Shown here piece after piece: positions 1 to 5,979 of a stretch of DNA of 12,282 nucleotides. Positions within the stretch are counted from its first letter, which is position 1, and every line of letters starts with the position of its first letter. Below the pieces are notes generated by a model, which was not told the origin of the DNA, ran no database searches, and saw only the letters and a program-made list of their open reading frames with translations. The translations under genes and the position numbers were made by a program. Source of the DNA: Lachnospiraceae bacterium (lineage in GTDB: Bacteria; Bacillota; Clostridia; Lachnospirales; Lachnospiraceae); contig JAAVAG010000110.1 of NCBI GenBank assembly GCA_014804185.1, positions 1 to 12,282 on the forward strand, given 5' to 3'.

Positions 1-355
1 CCGTGGAAAAAGCGGTAATAACCATGGAGAGGAGCAGGGATTTTTCGAACTGATTCCGAAAACCGTAAATCAGATCCTCTATGCCGTAGGGACCGCCGCA
101 GGCAATATGCAGGCAGAACAGAGCAGTGCCCACACTGAACACGCCCAGAAAAACGGACAGAATATAACTCATCCCAAGGCGGATGAGATAAGCGGTTACA
201 GTACTGCCCGGGATCAGCCAGCCGACGGCCATGCTTCCGATCAACCCGGCCAGCTGGATAAGCACCTGCATGGCAACAGCAATGCCGTATTTTCCCTCCA
301 GCTGCATTCTGGCCCGTTCTTTTAATTGAGCGCTTGTCTGATAAGCCATATTCAT
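1..355 (-). CDS. DUF975-like integral membrane protein, N-terminal part (runs off the left edge)
   Basis: The reverse strand is open from an ATG at 355-353 to the window edge, about 118 codons, and the gene continues outside. A GAGG Shine-Dalgarno lies 7 nt upstream; a second in-frame ATG at 349-347 is a possible alternative. The start reads MNMAYQTSAQLKERAR, a charged amphipathic stretch followed by KYGIAVAMQVLIQLAG and two or three hydrophobic segments (about residues 25-50, 57-85 and from 108). The pattern of an LKERA-type opening, a membrane pair and a later soluble IEDLIYGFRNQFEKS segment resembles the DUF975 membrane family, whose biochemical role is unknown. It is the third gene of a probable leftward operon, 36 nt after the HEXXH protein gene. 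The family call is from remembered pattern and is moderate; membrane protein is firm. Confidence 0.72.
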   Translation of the reverse strand, partial: MNMAYQTSAQLKERARMQLEGKYGIAVAMQVLIQLAGLIGSMAVGWLIPGSTVTAYLIRLGMSYILSVFLGVFSVGTALFCLHIACGGPYGIEDLIYGFRNQFEKSLLLSMVITAFST

Positions 356-391
356 CTCTTTACCTCGCATGCACTTTCCATTTTTAATGCT

Positions 392-934
392 TTATGCCAC
401 GGCATCTACGTTCATTCCCCTGTATTTGTACGCATCGGCGGCTTTCAGATCCTGCTGATAGGGATTTTCTTCGTTGTAATATTTGATCTGTGTATTGGTG
501 GTGCCTCCGGACACATAGGAGCGGCCGCACTCCGGGCATATTTCCGTTTTCAGCGTCACGGATGCACGGATCACCTTACCGTCTTCCAGAGCCGCTTTGG
601 CATAGGCGTTGGAGACATGCTCCTGTTCATGCGCGCGGACTACGGATGCGGCTGCCTGAGGAGCGATGTGAGCCGCGGACTTGAAAGAGACCATCTCATC
701 GGAGCCGTCCTTGTATTTGCGGTTTTTGCAGGTCTGACACTCTTTGGAGGGGTCACGCCCTATCCGATTTTCCTGATCAGGATCGCTTCCGGCCGTCCGA
801 TCCTTTTCCTGGGAATCGCTGCCGGTTATCCGGCCTTTCTGCTCCGGATCGCCGTATGGTGTTCGGGTTGTTCCGTACAGGGAACTGCCGGACATGGGAA
901 AATTGGTCATGTAATTCATGGAAACTGCGCTCAT
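392..934 (-). CDS. HEXXH-motif protein with two CxxC pairs (SprA-related/putative zinc metalloprotease-like)
   Basis: A 180-residue protein with a very strong Shine-Dalgarno (AAAGGAGG, 8 nt before the ATG). Residues 1-60 are polar and low-complexity and contain three degenerate 11-residue repeats (about 25-57). The ordered part begins at ECQTCKNRKYKDGSDE (C66-x-x-C69). Then come a conserved-looking H89, the motif HEQEH at 102-106, which fits the HEXXH zinc-peptidase signature, and a second pair, CPEC, at 133-136 followed by GRSYVSGGTTNT. There is no signal peptide or membrane helix. The AHEQEH segment recalls the SprA-related proteins, which carry a similar AHEQAH core; proteolytic activity has to be treated as a guess. 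The two CxxC pairs could form a zinc ribbon separate from the HEXXH site. It lies 14 nt after the stop of the upstream membrane protein gene and is followed by the DUF975-like gene, so it probably works with membrane partners. Confidence 0.85.
   Translation of the reverse strand: MSAVSMNYMTNFPMSGSSLYGTTRTPYGDPEQKGRITGSDSQEKDRTAGSDPDQENRIGRDPSKECQTCKNRKYKDGSDEMVSFKSAAHIAPQAAASVVRAHEQEHVSNAYAKAALEDGKVIRASVTLKTEICPECGRSYVSGGTTNTQIKYYNEENPYQQDLKAADAYKYRGMNVDAVA
763..861. repeat. Three tandem 33-bp degenerate in-frame repeats
   Basis: Units start at 763, 796 and 829, each opening with TCCG and sharing a GATCG/AATCG core about 18 bases later. The period of exactly 33 bp is a multiple of three, so the repeats encode an 11-residue period in the HEXXH protein (GSD/GSDP with acidic and Gln residues, about residues 25-57). 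The units have diverged, so the array is old or is under relaxed selection. Confidence 0.7.
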
Positions 935-948
935 GTTTTTTTCCTCCT

Positions 949-1380
949 TTAATTCATCTGATCCATCAGGGCGTCGTAATCGATGCCATATTGTCTGAAT
1001 AACTCTTTATATTCTGATCCGTACAGGGATTCCATCATCTGATTCATCAGATCACTGCGATCCATATTTTGGAGATCAGACGGATCTATGGAGCCGATCA
1101 TGCCGATCAGCATGGTGATATAAACTGCAAGCGTGAGGAACAATCCTCCTGCCATACCGGCACAGGACAGCGCGCACCCCAGTCCTCCGGGCTGCGGCAT
1201 ACGGCCGCCTCTCCGGGACAGAACCGCCAGCAGAACGCCAAGCGCGCCCAGGGGAATGGGCAGGATCCCCGTACACAGCATGACAAGAGAGGCAACACCC
1301 AATATAAGGGATGCGGTTGCCATGGTATTTCTCTCGGGGCGGATGTAAGGCTGTCGATTGTTTTGCTGATAATAATCCAT
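949..1380 (-). CDS. Small membrane protein (DUF4190-like), first gene of the leftward operon
   Basis: A 143-residue protein starting at the ATG 1380-1378, with GGAG 9 nt upstream. The N-terminal 20 residues are Gln/Asn/Arg-rich (MDYYQQNNRQPYIRPERN) and cytoplasmic in character. They are followed by hydrophobic segments at about 22-39, 41-55 and 68-95, with an intervening basic loop SRRGGRMPQPGG. The pattern ASLILGVASLVMLCTGILPIPLGALGVLLAVLSRR is typical of small DUF4190-type proteins of unknown function. The C-terminal 45 residues are acidic and polar, ending in repeated LMDQMN/LMNQMM-like segments, probably an amphipathic helical tail. The stop codon overlaps the Shine-Dalgarno of the next gene, which suggests coupled translation with the HEXXH protein. 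No enzymatic motif is visible. Confidence 0.82.
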   Translation of the reverse strand: MDYYQQNNRQPYIRPERNTMATASLILGVASLVMLCTGILPIPLGALGVLLAVLSRRGGRMPQPGGLGCALSCAGMAGGLFLTLAVYITMLIGMIGSIDPSDLQNMDRSDLMNQMMESLYGSEYKELFRQYGIDYDALMDQMN

Positions 1381-1397
1381 CTTGTTTCTCTCCGTCC

Positions 1398-1451
1398 AAT
1401 AAGCCGACTTGTGGAGCAGGCCGGCGTCAGATTTGTATGCAATAAGCCGAC
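1398..1451. repeat. 12-bp direct repeat in the leader of the leftward operon
   Basis: The sequence CAATAAGCCGAC occurs at 1397-1408 and again at 1440-1451, a period of 43 bp. Both copies fall between the leftward promoter and the first gene, so the leader RNA carries GTCGGCTTATTG twice. Between them and just beyond are GC-rich palindromes (GGCGCGCC at about 1458-1465). This could be a binding site pair or a leftover duplication. Confidence 0.5.
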
Positions 1452-1484
1452 GCGCCCGGCGCGCCAGCCTTTAGGGCTACAAGT

Positions 1485-1513
1485 ATTTTAGCACTTTTCC
1501 GCCAGGATTACAA
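1485..1513 (-). promoter_or_regulatory. Leftward sigma-A promoter with extended -10
   Basis: On the minus strand the -35 is TTGTAA (1513-1508), the spacer is 17 bp and the -10 is TAAAAT (1490-1485) preceded by TGC, an extended -10. Transcription would begin near 1478, about 100 nt before the first gene of the leftward operon. Confidence 0.65.
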
Positions 1514-1520
1514 ATCTTTC

Positions 1521-1549
1521 TTGAAAAGAAGAGAGTCTTTCCGTATAAT
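1521..1549 (+). promoter_or_regulatory. tex promoter, sigma-A type
   Basis: TTGAAA (1521-1526), a 17-bp spacer and a perfect TATAAT (1544-1549) face tex. The start site would be near 1556, giving a leader of about 75 nt. The -35 box lies 7 bp from the -35 of the leftward promoter, so the two polymerases would compete or share regulation. Confidence 0.8.
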
Positions 1550-1600
1550 AGGGATAGTTTGGCCGACAGTACGGCCGGGGAAAGAAAAAGAGAATCGGAT

Positions 1601-1616
1601 GCCCGCTTATGCGGGC
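1601..1616 (+). promoter_or_regulatory. Leader hairpin abutting the tex ribosome binding site
   Basis: GCCCGC-TTAT-GCGGGC forms a perfect 6-bp GC stem with a 4-nt loop. It ends one base before the AGGAGG Shine-Dalgarno (1617-1622). The position suggests an effect on ribosome loading or RNA stability. Confidence 0.55.
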
Positions 1617-1630
1617 AGGAGGGTGTAGGC

Positions 1631-4033
1631 ATGGATATTGCATTAAAAATCACAGAAGAACTAAAGGTGCAGAAATGGCAGGTGGAAGCGGCTGTCAAGC
1701 TGATAGATGAAGGGAATACGATTCCTTTCATTTCCCGTTACCGCAAGGAGGCCACTGGCTCTCTGGACGACGAACAGCTCCGAAATCTGCATGAGCGGCT
1801 GAGTTATCTCCGGAATCTGGAGGAGAAAAAGCAGCAGGTGCTGGGCAGTATCGAGGAACAGGGGAAACTGACGGAAGAACTGGCAAAAAGGATTCAGGAG
1901 GCGGAAACACTGGTAGTGGTGGAGGATCTGTACCGCCCCTATCGTCCCAAGAGGAAAACGCGTGCCAGTGTGGCCCGGGAGAAAGGGCTGGAGGGTCTGG
2001 CGCAGTTTATTCTGGCGCAGGATACCACCGTGCCTTTGGAGGAGGAAGCGGCCAGATATGTGACAGGGGAGGATACGCCTGAGGAGAAACAGGTGAAAAG
2101 CGCTGCTGAGGCGCTGCAGGGCGCAAAGGACATCATAGCCGAGAGTATTTCGGATGAGGCGGACTACCGTATTTATATCAGAAACATTACTATGGAGGAG
2201 GGCAGCATTTCCTCCGCGGCAAAGGATGAAAAGGCTCAGAGCGTCTACGAAATGTATTATAACTACGAGGAACCTTTGAAAAAGACTGCAGGGCACAGAG
2301 TGCTGGCTCTGAACCGGGGAGAAAATGAAAAGATACTGACTGTTAAAGTCAATGCGCCTGAGGAGAGAATATATACTTATCTGGAAAAGAAAGTGATCAC
2401 AAAGAAAAACGAGATCACCACACCGGTGCTGCAGGAGACCATCCGAGACAGCTATGAGCGTCTGATCGCTCCTGCTATCGAGAGGGAAATCCGCGGAGAA
2501 CTGACGGAAAAGGCCGAGGACGGGGCAATCTCCGTGTTTGGAAAAAATCTGGAGCAGCTGCTTATGCAGCCTCCCATCGCCGGAAAAGTAGTGCTGGGCT
2601 GGGATCCTGCTTTCCGAACGGGATGCAAGCTGGCGGTGGTTGACTCAACCGGTAAAGTGCTGGATACGAAAGTGATTTATCCCACGGCGCCCCAAAATAA
2701 AGTGACGGAGGCGAAGACGGAACTGAAACGCCTGATCAAAAAATATGATGTTTCTCTGATCTCTGTGGGCAACGGCACCGCCTCCAGGGAGTCGGAGCAG
2801 GTGATTGTGGAACTTCTGAAAGAACTGGACAGACCCGTTCAGTATGTGATTGTCAACGAAGCGGGGGCATCGGTGTATTCGGCCAGCAAGCTGGCAACGG
2901 AGGAATTTCCCAATTTTGACGTGGGACAGAGGAGCGCGGCGTCCATCGCAAGACGTCTGCAGGATCCGCTGGCGGAGTTGGTGAAAATAGATCCGAAGTC
3001 CATCGGCGTAGGACAGTATCAGCATGATATGAATCAGAAAAAGCTGAGCGAAGCGCTGGGCGGTGTGGTGGAAGACTGTGTGAACCGGGTAGGGGTAGAT
3101 CTGAATACCGCTTCGGCATCTCTGTTGGAATATATTTCAGGTATTACTAAGACAATTGCAAAAAATATCGTGGACTATCGGGAGACAAACGGCAGATTCG
3201 TAAACAGAAAGCAGCTTCTGAAGGTGGCGAAGCTTGGGCCAAAGGCCTATGAGCAGTGTGCCGGATTTTTACGGATACTGGATGGCGAGAACCCATTGGA
3301 TGCCACCAGCGTACACCCGGAGTCCTATGAAGCGGCAGAGAAGCTTTTGGAAAAGCTGGGCATGACCATGGAGGATGTGCGGGAGGCGCAGAAAAAGGCG
3401 GCAAGAGAAAAAGCGTCGGGAAAGAGAGCGCCGGAACAGAAAATGTCCGAGGGCAGAACGGATTCCGCAAAAGGAAAGGGACAGTCTCAGGCAAAGACAA
3501 AGCAGGTACAGGTGCGCAGCACCAATACCGCCATGGGCAGAGCGCTGGCGGCAGCACTGGCAGGAGCCGGCACTGTGCCGGAACAGACAGAAAAAGAGAC
3601 CGCAGCACCCGCAGGGGAGAGGACCGCGACTGTCAGCGGTCTGGAGCGCAGAGTCAGGGATAAAAAGAAACTGGCGGAGGAACTCGGAATCGGAGAGATT
3701 ACACTGACGGATATTCTGAAAGAACTGGAGAAACCTGCCCGCGATCCCAGAGACAATATGCCCGCTCCGATTCTCAGAAGCGATGTACTGGAAATGAAAG
3801 ATCTGAAACCGGGGATGATCCTGAAAGGAACCGTGCGCAATGTCATAGATTTTGGCGTGTTTGTGGATATCGGCGTACATCAGGACGGACTGGTGCATAT
3901 CTCCCAGATCACGGACCGCTTTATCAAACATCCGCTGGAGGCGGTCAGCGTGGGAGATGTGGTGGATGTGCAGGTGCTGGGGGTAGAGGAGGCCAAAAAG
4001 AGAATCTCCCTCACTATGCGGATTAAGAAATAA
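1631..4033 (+). CDS. tex: Tex family S1 RNA-binding transcription accessory protein
   Basis: Tex is a conserved cytoplasmic nucleic-acid-binding protein that acts in transcription and RNA metabolism; its precise job differs between reports. The frame stays open upstream to a TTG at 1559, but ATG 1631 is chosen because AGGAGG lies 8 nt before it and MDIALKITEEL matches the usual Tex N-terminus. This gives 800 residues. In order: the helical N-terminal domain (DEGNTIPFISRYRKE at about 26-40), an RNase H/YqgF-like domain starting near 320 (LGWDPAFRTGCKLAVVD), the SIGVGQYQHD segment near 457-466, helix-hairpin-helix repeats at about 490-550, and an S1 domain at about 725-796 (GTVRNVIDFGVFVDIG, DGLVHIS). 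Residues about 587-676 are a Lys/Ala/Gln/Glu-rich low-complexity insertion that the 719-residue B. subtilis homologue lacks. It appears monocistronic, between its own promoter and a hairpin. Confidence 0.96.
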   Translation: MDIALKITEELKVQKWQVEAAVKLIDEGNTIPFISRYRKEATGSLDDEQLRNLHERLSYLRNLEEKKQQVLGSIEEQGKLTEELAKRIQEAETLVVVEDLYRPYRPKRKTRASVAREKGLEGLAQFILAQDTTVPLEEEAARYVTGEDTPEEKQVKSAAEALQGAKDIIAESISDEADYRIYIRNITMEEGSISSAAKDEKAQSVYEMYYNYEEPLKKTAGHRVLALNRGENEKILTVKVNAPEERIYTYLEKKVITKKNEITTPVLQETIRDSYERLIAPAIEREIRGELTEKAEDGAISVFGKNLEQLLMQPPIAGKVVLGWDPAFRTGCKLAVVDSTGKVLDTKVIYPTAPQNKVTEAKTELKRLIKKYDVSLISVGNGTASRESEQVIVELLKELDRPVQYVIVNEAGASVYSASKLATEEFPNFDVGQRSAASIARRLQDPLAELVKIDPKSIGVGQYQHDMNQKKLSEALGGVVEDCVNRVGVDLNTASASLLEYISGITKTIAKNIVDYRETNGRFVNRKQLLKVAKLGPKAYEQCAGFLRILDGENPLDATSVHPESYEAAEKLLEKLGMTMEDVREAQKKAAREKASGKRAPEQKMSEGRTDSAKGKGQSQAKTKQVQVRSTNTAMGRALAAALAGAGTVPEQTEKETAAPAGERTATVSGLERRVRDKKKLAEELGIGEITLTDILKELEKPARDPRDNMPAPILRSDVLEMKDLKPGMILKGTVRNVIDFGVFVDIGVHQDGLVHISQITDRFIKHPLEAVSVGDVVDVQVLGVEEAKKRISLTMRIKK

Positions 4034-4050
4034 CAGGATTTATACAAGAG

Positions 4051-4085
4051 AAACATATCCCCATTCTCTGAATGGGGATATGTTT
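4051..4085. terminator. 16-bp perfect hairpin after tex, probable terminator
   Basis: AAACATATCCCCATTC pairs perfectly with GAATGGGGATATGTTT around a 3-nt loop (TCT). It begins 17 nt after the tex stop. The U-run is short (TTT then AAGC), so termination may be weak, or the structure may protect the mRNA 3' end. It is symmetrical enough to act in both directions. Confidence 0.65.
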
Positions 4086-4145
4086 AAGCTGAAAAAGATG
4101 ACTTATTTAGTCGATAAGGAAAATACACAGAAAGAGGAAGATAAT

Positions 4146-4706
4146 ATGGCGGATATTTGCAGCTGCTGTGGTAGGAAAATCCCTTTTTTTGATGCAGAGT
4201 TTGAATATATAAAAATTAAAGATGAAACGTATAAAGTATGTACAGAATGCAATAGGAAAATGAACGCTTGTAGTTCTGGGGATATTTCTGTTGAAGAAGT
4301 CATTTCTGCTGCAACACATGAAAAACTGGCGGATTATCTGAGGAATTTTAAGTCTAAAGCACAAATAGACAACGAAGTTAACAGTATCATGGTAACCTCT
4401 GGCTATAACTTTGAAGGTTATAGAATAATAAAATACTGCGATTATATTTCTGCTGAGACCGTATTTGGCATGGGAATGTTTAAGTCTTTATTGGCTTCGA
4501 TATCAAGTGTGGTCGGAGCGGAATCGGAGGCATTTAACAATAAAATAAAGGAAGCTAAGGCAAGAGCGGTTTATGAGATCAGAAAAAACGCTTTGGAACT
4601 TGGAGCAAATGCTATCATTGGGATAGACATAGATTTTTCAATGATAGCGGGAGAAATGGTTGTGATTATTGCAAGCGGCACGGCTGTTGTTATTGAGAAA
4701 ATATAA
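4146..4706 (+). CDS. Zinc-ribbon protein with C-terminal YbjQ-type domain
   Basis: ATG 4146 is chosen over the in-frame ATG at 4080 because the latter lies inside the tex hairpin, while GAGG sits 8 nt before 4146. The product has 186 residues. Residues 5-35 hold two CxxC pairs (C5/C8 and C32/C35) around a short beta-rich segment, a zinc-ribbon layout like those in DUF4428-type N-termini. Residues 36-80 are a helical linker. Residues 85-186 match the YbjQ/DUF74 fold: GYNFEGYRIIKYCDYISAE, a long helix containing KARAVYEIRKNALELGANAIIGIDID, and the terminal GTAVVIEKI. YbjQ proteins have been proposed to bind heavy metals, but their function is not settled. The gene is visibly richer in A and T than tex or ribU and looks like an insertion between them. 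No convincing own promoter was found. Confidence 0.85.
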   Translation: MADICSCCGRKIPFFDAEFEYIKIKDETYKVCTECNRKMNACSSGDISVEEVISAATHEKLADYLRNFKSKAQIDNEVNSIMVTSGYNFEGYRIIKYCDYISAETVFGMGMFKSLLASISSVVGAESEAFNNKIKEAKARAVYEIRKNALELGANAIIGIDIDFSMIAGEMVVIIASGTAVVIEKI

Positions 4707-4762
4707 AACTGATGGGTGTGAAAGACCCACGGGAAGAACTTTGTGAAACAAGTTTTAAAAAT

Positions 4763-4781
4763 GCAAGAACATCTTGCTTTT
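4763..4781 (+). terminator. Possible weak terminator after the YbjQ-type gene
   Basis: GCAAGA-ACA-TCTTGC is a 6-bp stem with a 3-nt loop followed directly by TTTT. It lies 57 nt after the stop codon and overlaps the -35 region of the riboswitch promoter. Confidence 0.45.
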
Positions 4782-4802
4782 ACACTCAGACCATATTATA
4801 AT
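4774..4802 (+). promoter_or_regulatory. Promoter of the FMN riboswitch-ribU unit
   Basis: TTGCTT (4774-4779), a 17-bp spacer and a perfect TATAAT (4797-4802). The start site would be near 4809, about 16 nt before the riboswitch P1 stem, which fits a riboswitch leader. Confidence 0.7.
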
Positions 4803-4824
4803 TGCATACGTAAACAGAAGAGAG

Positions 4825-4974
4825 TTCTTCGGGGCGGGGTGCGATTCCCCACTGGTGGTGATACTTTTTCTAGTAAAAAAGAGGAGTCCACGACCCGTCT
4901 GCTCTGGGAGAAAGAGCGGGTGGTTGAGCCGGTGCGAATCCGGGACCAACAGTATAGTCTGGATGAAAGAAGAA
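4825..4974 (+). ncRNA. FMN riboswitch (RFN element)
   Basis: The RFN signature is read directly. TTCTTC (4825-4830) pairs with GAAGAA (4969-4974) to form P1. After this come GGGGCGGGGTGCGATTCCCC, ACTGGTGGTGAT, a variable hairpin around 4868-4882, CCACGACCCG, a GAGCCGGTGCGAATCCGG hairpin, and the near-invariant ACCAACAGTATAGTCTGGATG. FMN binding would favour the downstream terminator. CCGGGA at 4940-4945 is complementary to TCCCGG at 5011-5016 in the terminator and is a candidate antiterminator partner; that pairing is inferred. Confidence 0.95.
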
Positions 4975-4998
4975 ATGTGAGTGCAGTGCGCCATTTTG

Positions 4999-5024
4999 CC
5001 CCGGGATATTTCCCGGGGTTTTTT
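4999..5024 (+). terminator. Rho-independent terminator of the riboswitch expression platform
   Basis: CCCCGGGA-TATT-TCCCGGGG, an 8-bp GC-rich stem with a 4-nt loop, is followed by six T. It lies 25 nt after the aptamer and 88 nt before the ribU start, so it would stop ribU transcription when FMN is bound. Confidence 0.92.
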
Positions 5025-5112
5025 GACAGCTTTCACGTTTACGGAGAATTTCCTTCAGGTATCGTCCCGCCGCGAAACGGCGCGGACACAAATTTGAAAG
5101 GAGATATGTGAA

Positions 5113-5856
5113 ATGAACGGATTGTGGAAAAGTGTAACGGAGAATGTGATGTATGTGCTGGGATCTCTGGCCGTGGTGGCGGCAATGTTTGTTGTCGCCT
5201 GGTTTGCGGAGCGGCTGGCAGGAAGAAAGAACAGACATGAAGAAAAGGGGATGGGTACCAGAAAAATGACGATGATAGGGATGTTTTCGGCGATTGCCAT
5301 GATTCTGTATCTCGTTGATTTTCCGCTTCCTTTTGCACCGGGATTTTATAAGGTGGATTTCAGTGAAATTCCCGTTATGGTAGGAACCTTTGCCTTTGGT
5401 CCGGTGGCAGGCGTGATGATTGAATTCTGCAAGATTCTGCTGAAACTGGCGGTAAAAGGCACAAGTACGGCCTTTGTAGGAGATCTGGCAAACTTTGTGG
5501 TGGGATGCAGTCTGATCCTTCCCGCTTCGATCATATATGAATTTAAAAAGACAAAAGTCAGGGCAGCCGTGGGTGTGGTTGCCGGTACGCTGTGCATGAC
5601 GATTTTCGGCACCATGTTTAATGCCGTTTATCTGCTTCCCGCTTTCTCGGCGCTTTATGGCATGCCCATGGATAAGCTGATTGCTATGGGAACGGCCATC
5701 AATCCTTCCATCACAAACGTGGCTACTTTTGTATGCTTTGCTGTTGCACCGATGAATCTGCTGAAAGGCACAGTGGTGTCGGTGATTACCATGGCGGTTT
5801 ATAAGCCGCTGAGCACGGTCATCAAGAGCGGACATGCCGTACCGAGGACGATCTGA
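5113..5856 (+). CDS. ribU: ECF transporter substrate-binding (S) subunit for riboflavin
   Basis: RibU is the membrane S component that captures riboflavin and pairs with the energy-coupling module (EcfT and two ATPases), which is not in this window. The start ATG has AAAGGAG with 9 nt spacing. The protein has 247 residues, longer than the roughly 190-205 usual for RibU. The extra length is an N-terminal hydrophobic helix (about 13-32) and a basic linker (AGRKNRHEEKGMGTRK) before the canonical core. The core begins at MTMIGMFSAIAMILYL and carries the RibU motif FPLPFAPGFYKVDFSEIP at about 72-89, then FGPVAG and further hydrophobic segments, and ends near 238. The upstream FMN riboswitch strongly supports the substrate. 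No good terminator was seen after the stop; the next gene has its own promoter. Confidence 0.95.
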   Translation: MNGLWKSVTENVMYVLGSLAVVAAMFVVAWFAERLAGRKNRHEEKGMGTRKMTMIGMFSAIAMILYLVDFPLPFAPGFYKVDFSEIPVMVGTFAFGPVAGVMIEFCKILLKLAVKGTSTAFVGDLANFVVGCSLILPASIIYEFKKTKVRAAVGVVAGTLCMTIFGTMFNAVYLLPAFSALYGMPMDKLIAMGTAINPSITNVATFVCFAVAPMNLLKGTVVSVITMAVYKPLSTVIKSGHAVPRTI

Positions 5857-5898
5857 GGTGTGAAAAATCTCTTTCCGTTCTTCCTTACTTTAAATTAC

Positions 5899-5927
5899 TC
5901 GACGAAAGTTTATGTTTGTAGTATAAT
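5899..5927 (+). promoter_or_regulatory. Promoter of the YcxB-like/tsaE/tsaB/rimI unit
   Basis: TCGACG (5899-5904; four of six match TTGACA), a 17-bp spacer and a perfect TATAAT (5922-5927). The start site would be near 5934, about 46 nt before the YcxB-like gene. Confidence 0.65.
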
Positions 5928-5979
5928 CATCCGGAAAGACTTCAGCATAAATACTCGCAGAGAGAGGGAGAAACAGGAT

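Noticed and set aside
763..861. 33-bp spaced repeats as a CRISPR array
   Set aside because: The units are contiguous with no spacers, are diverged, and lie inside a coding frame with period divisible by three.
326..952. 208-codon plus-strand open frame
   Set aside because: It is antisense to the HEXXH protein gene, has no ribosome site, and its repeats mirror the 33-bp units of the opposite strand, which has a strong Shine-Dalgarno and recognisable motifs.
1559..1630. Upstream TTG start adding 24 residues to Tex
   Set aside because: The TTG is at the predicted transcription start and has no ribosome site, while ATG 1631 has AGGAGG and the usual Tex N-terminus.
4743..5111. 122-codon plus-strand open frame
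   Set aside because: It spans the FMN riboswitch and its terminator, and the translation has no protein-like character.
4870..5835. 321-codon minus-strand open frame
   Set aside because: It is antisense to ribU and the riboswitch; His- and Arg-rich shadow composition and no ribosome site.
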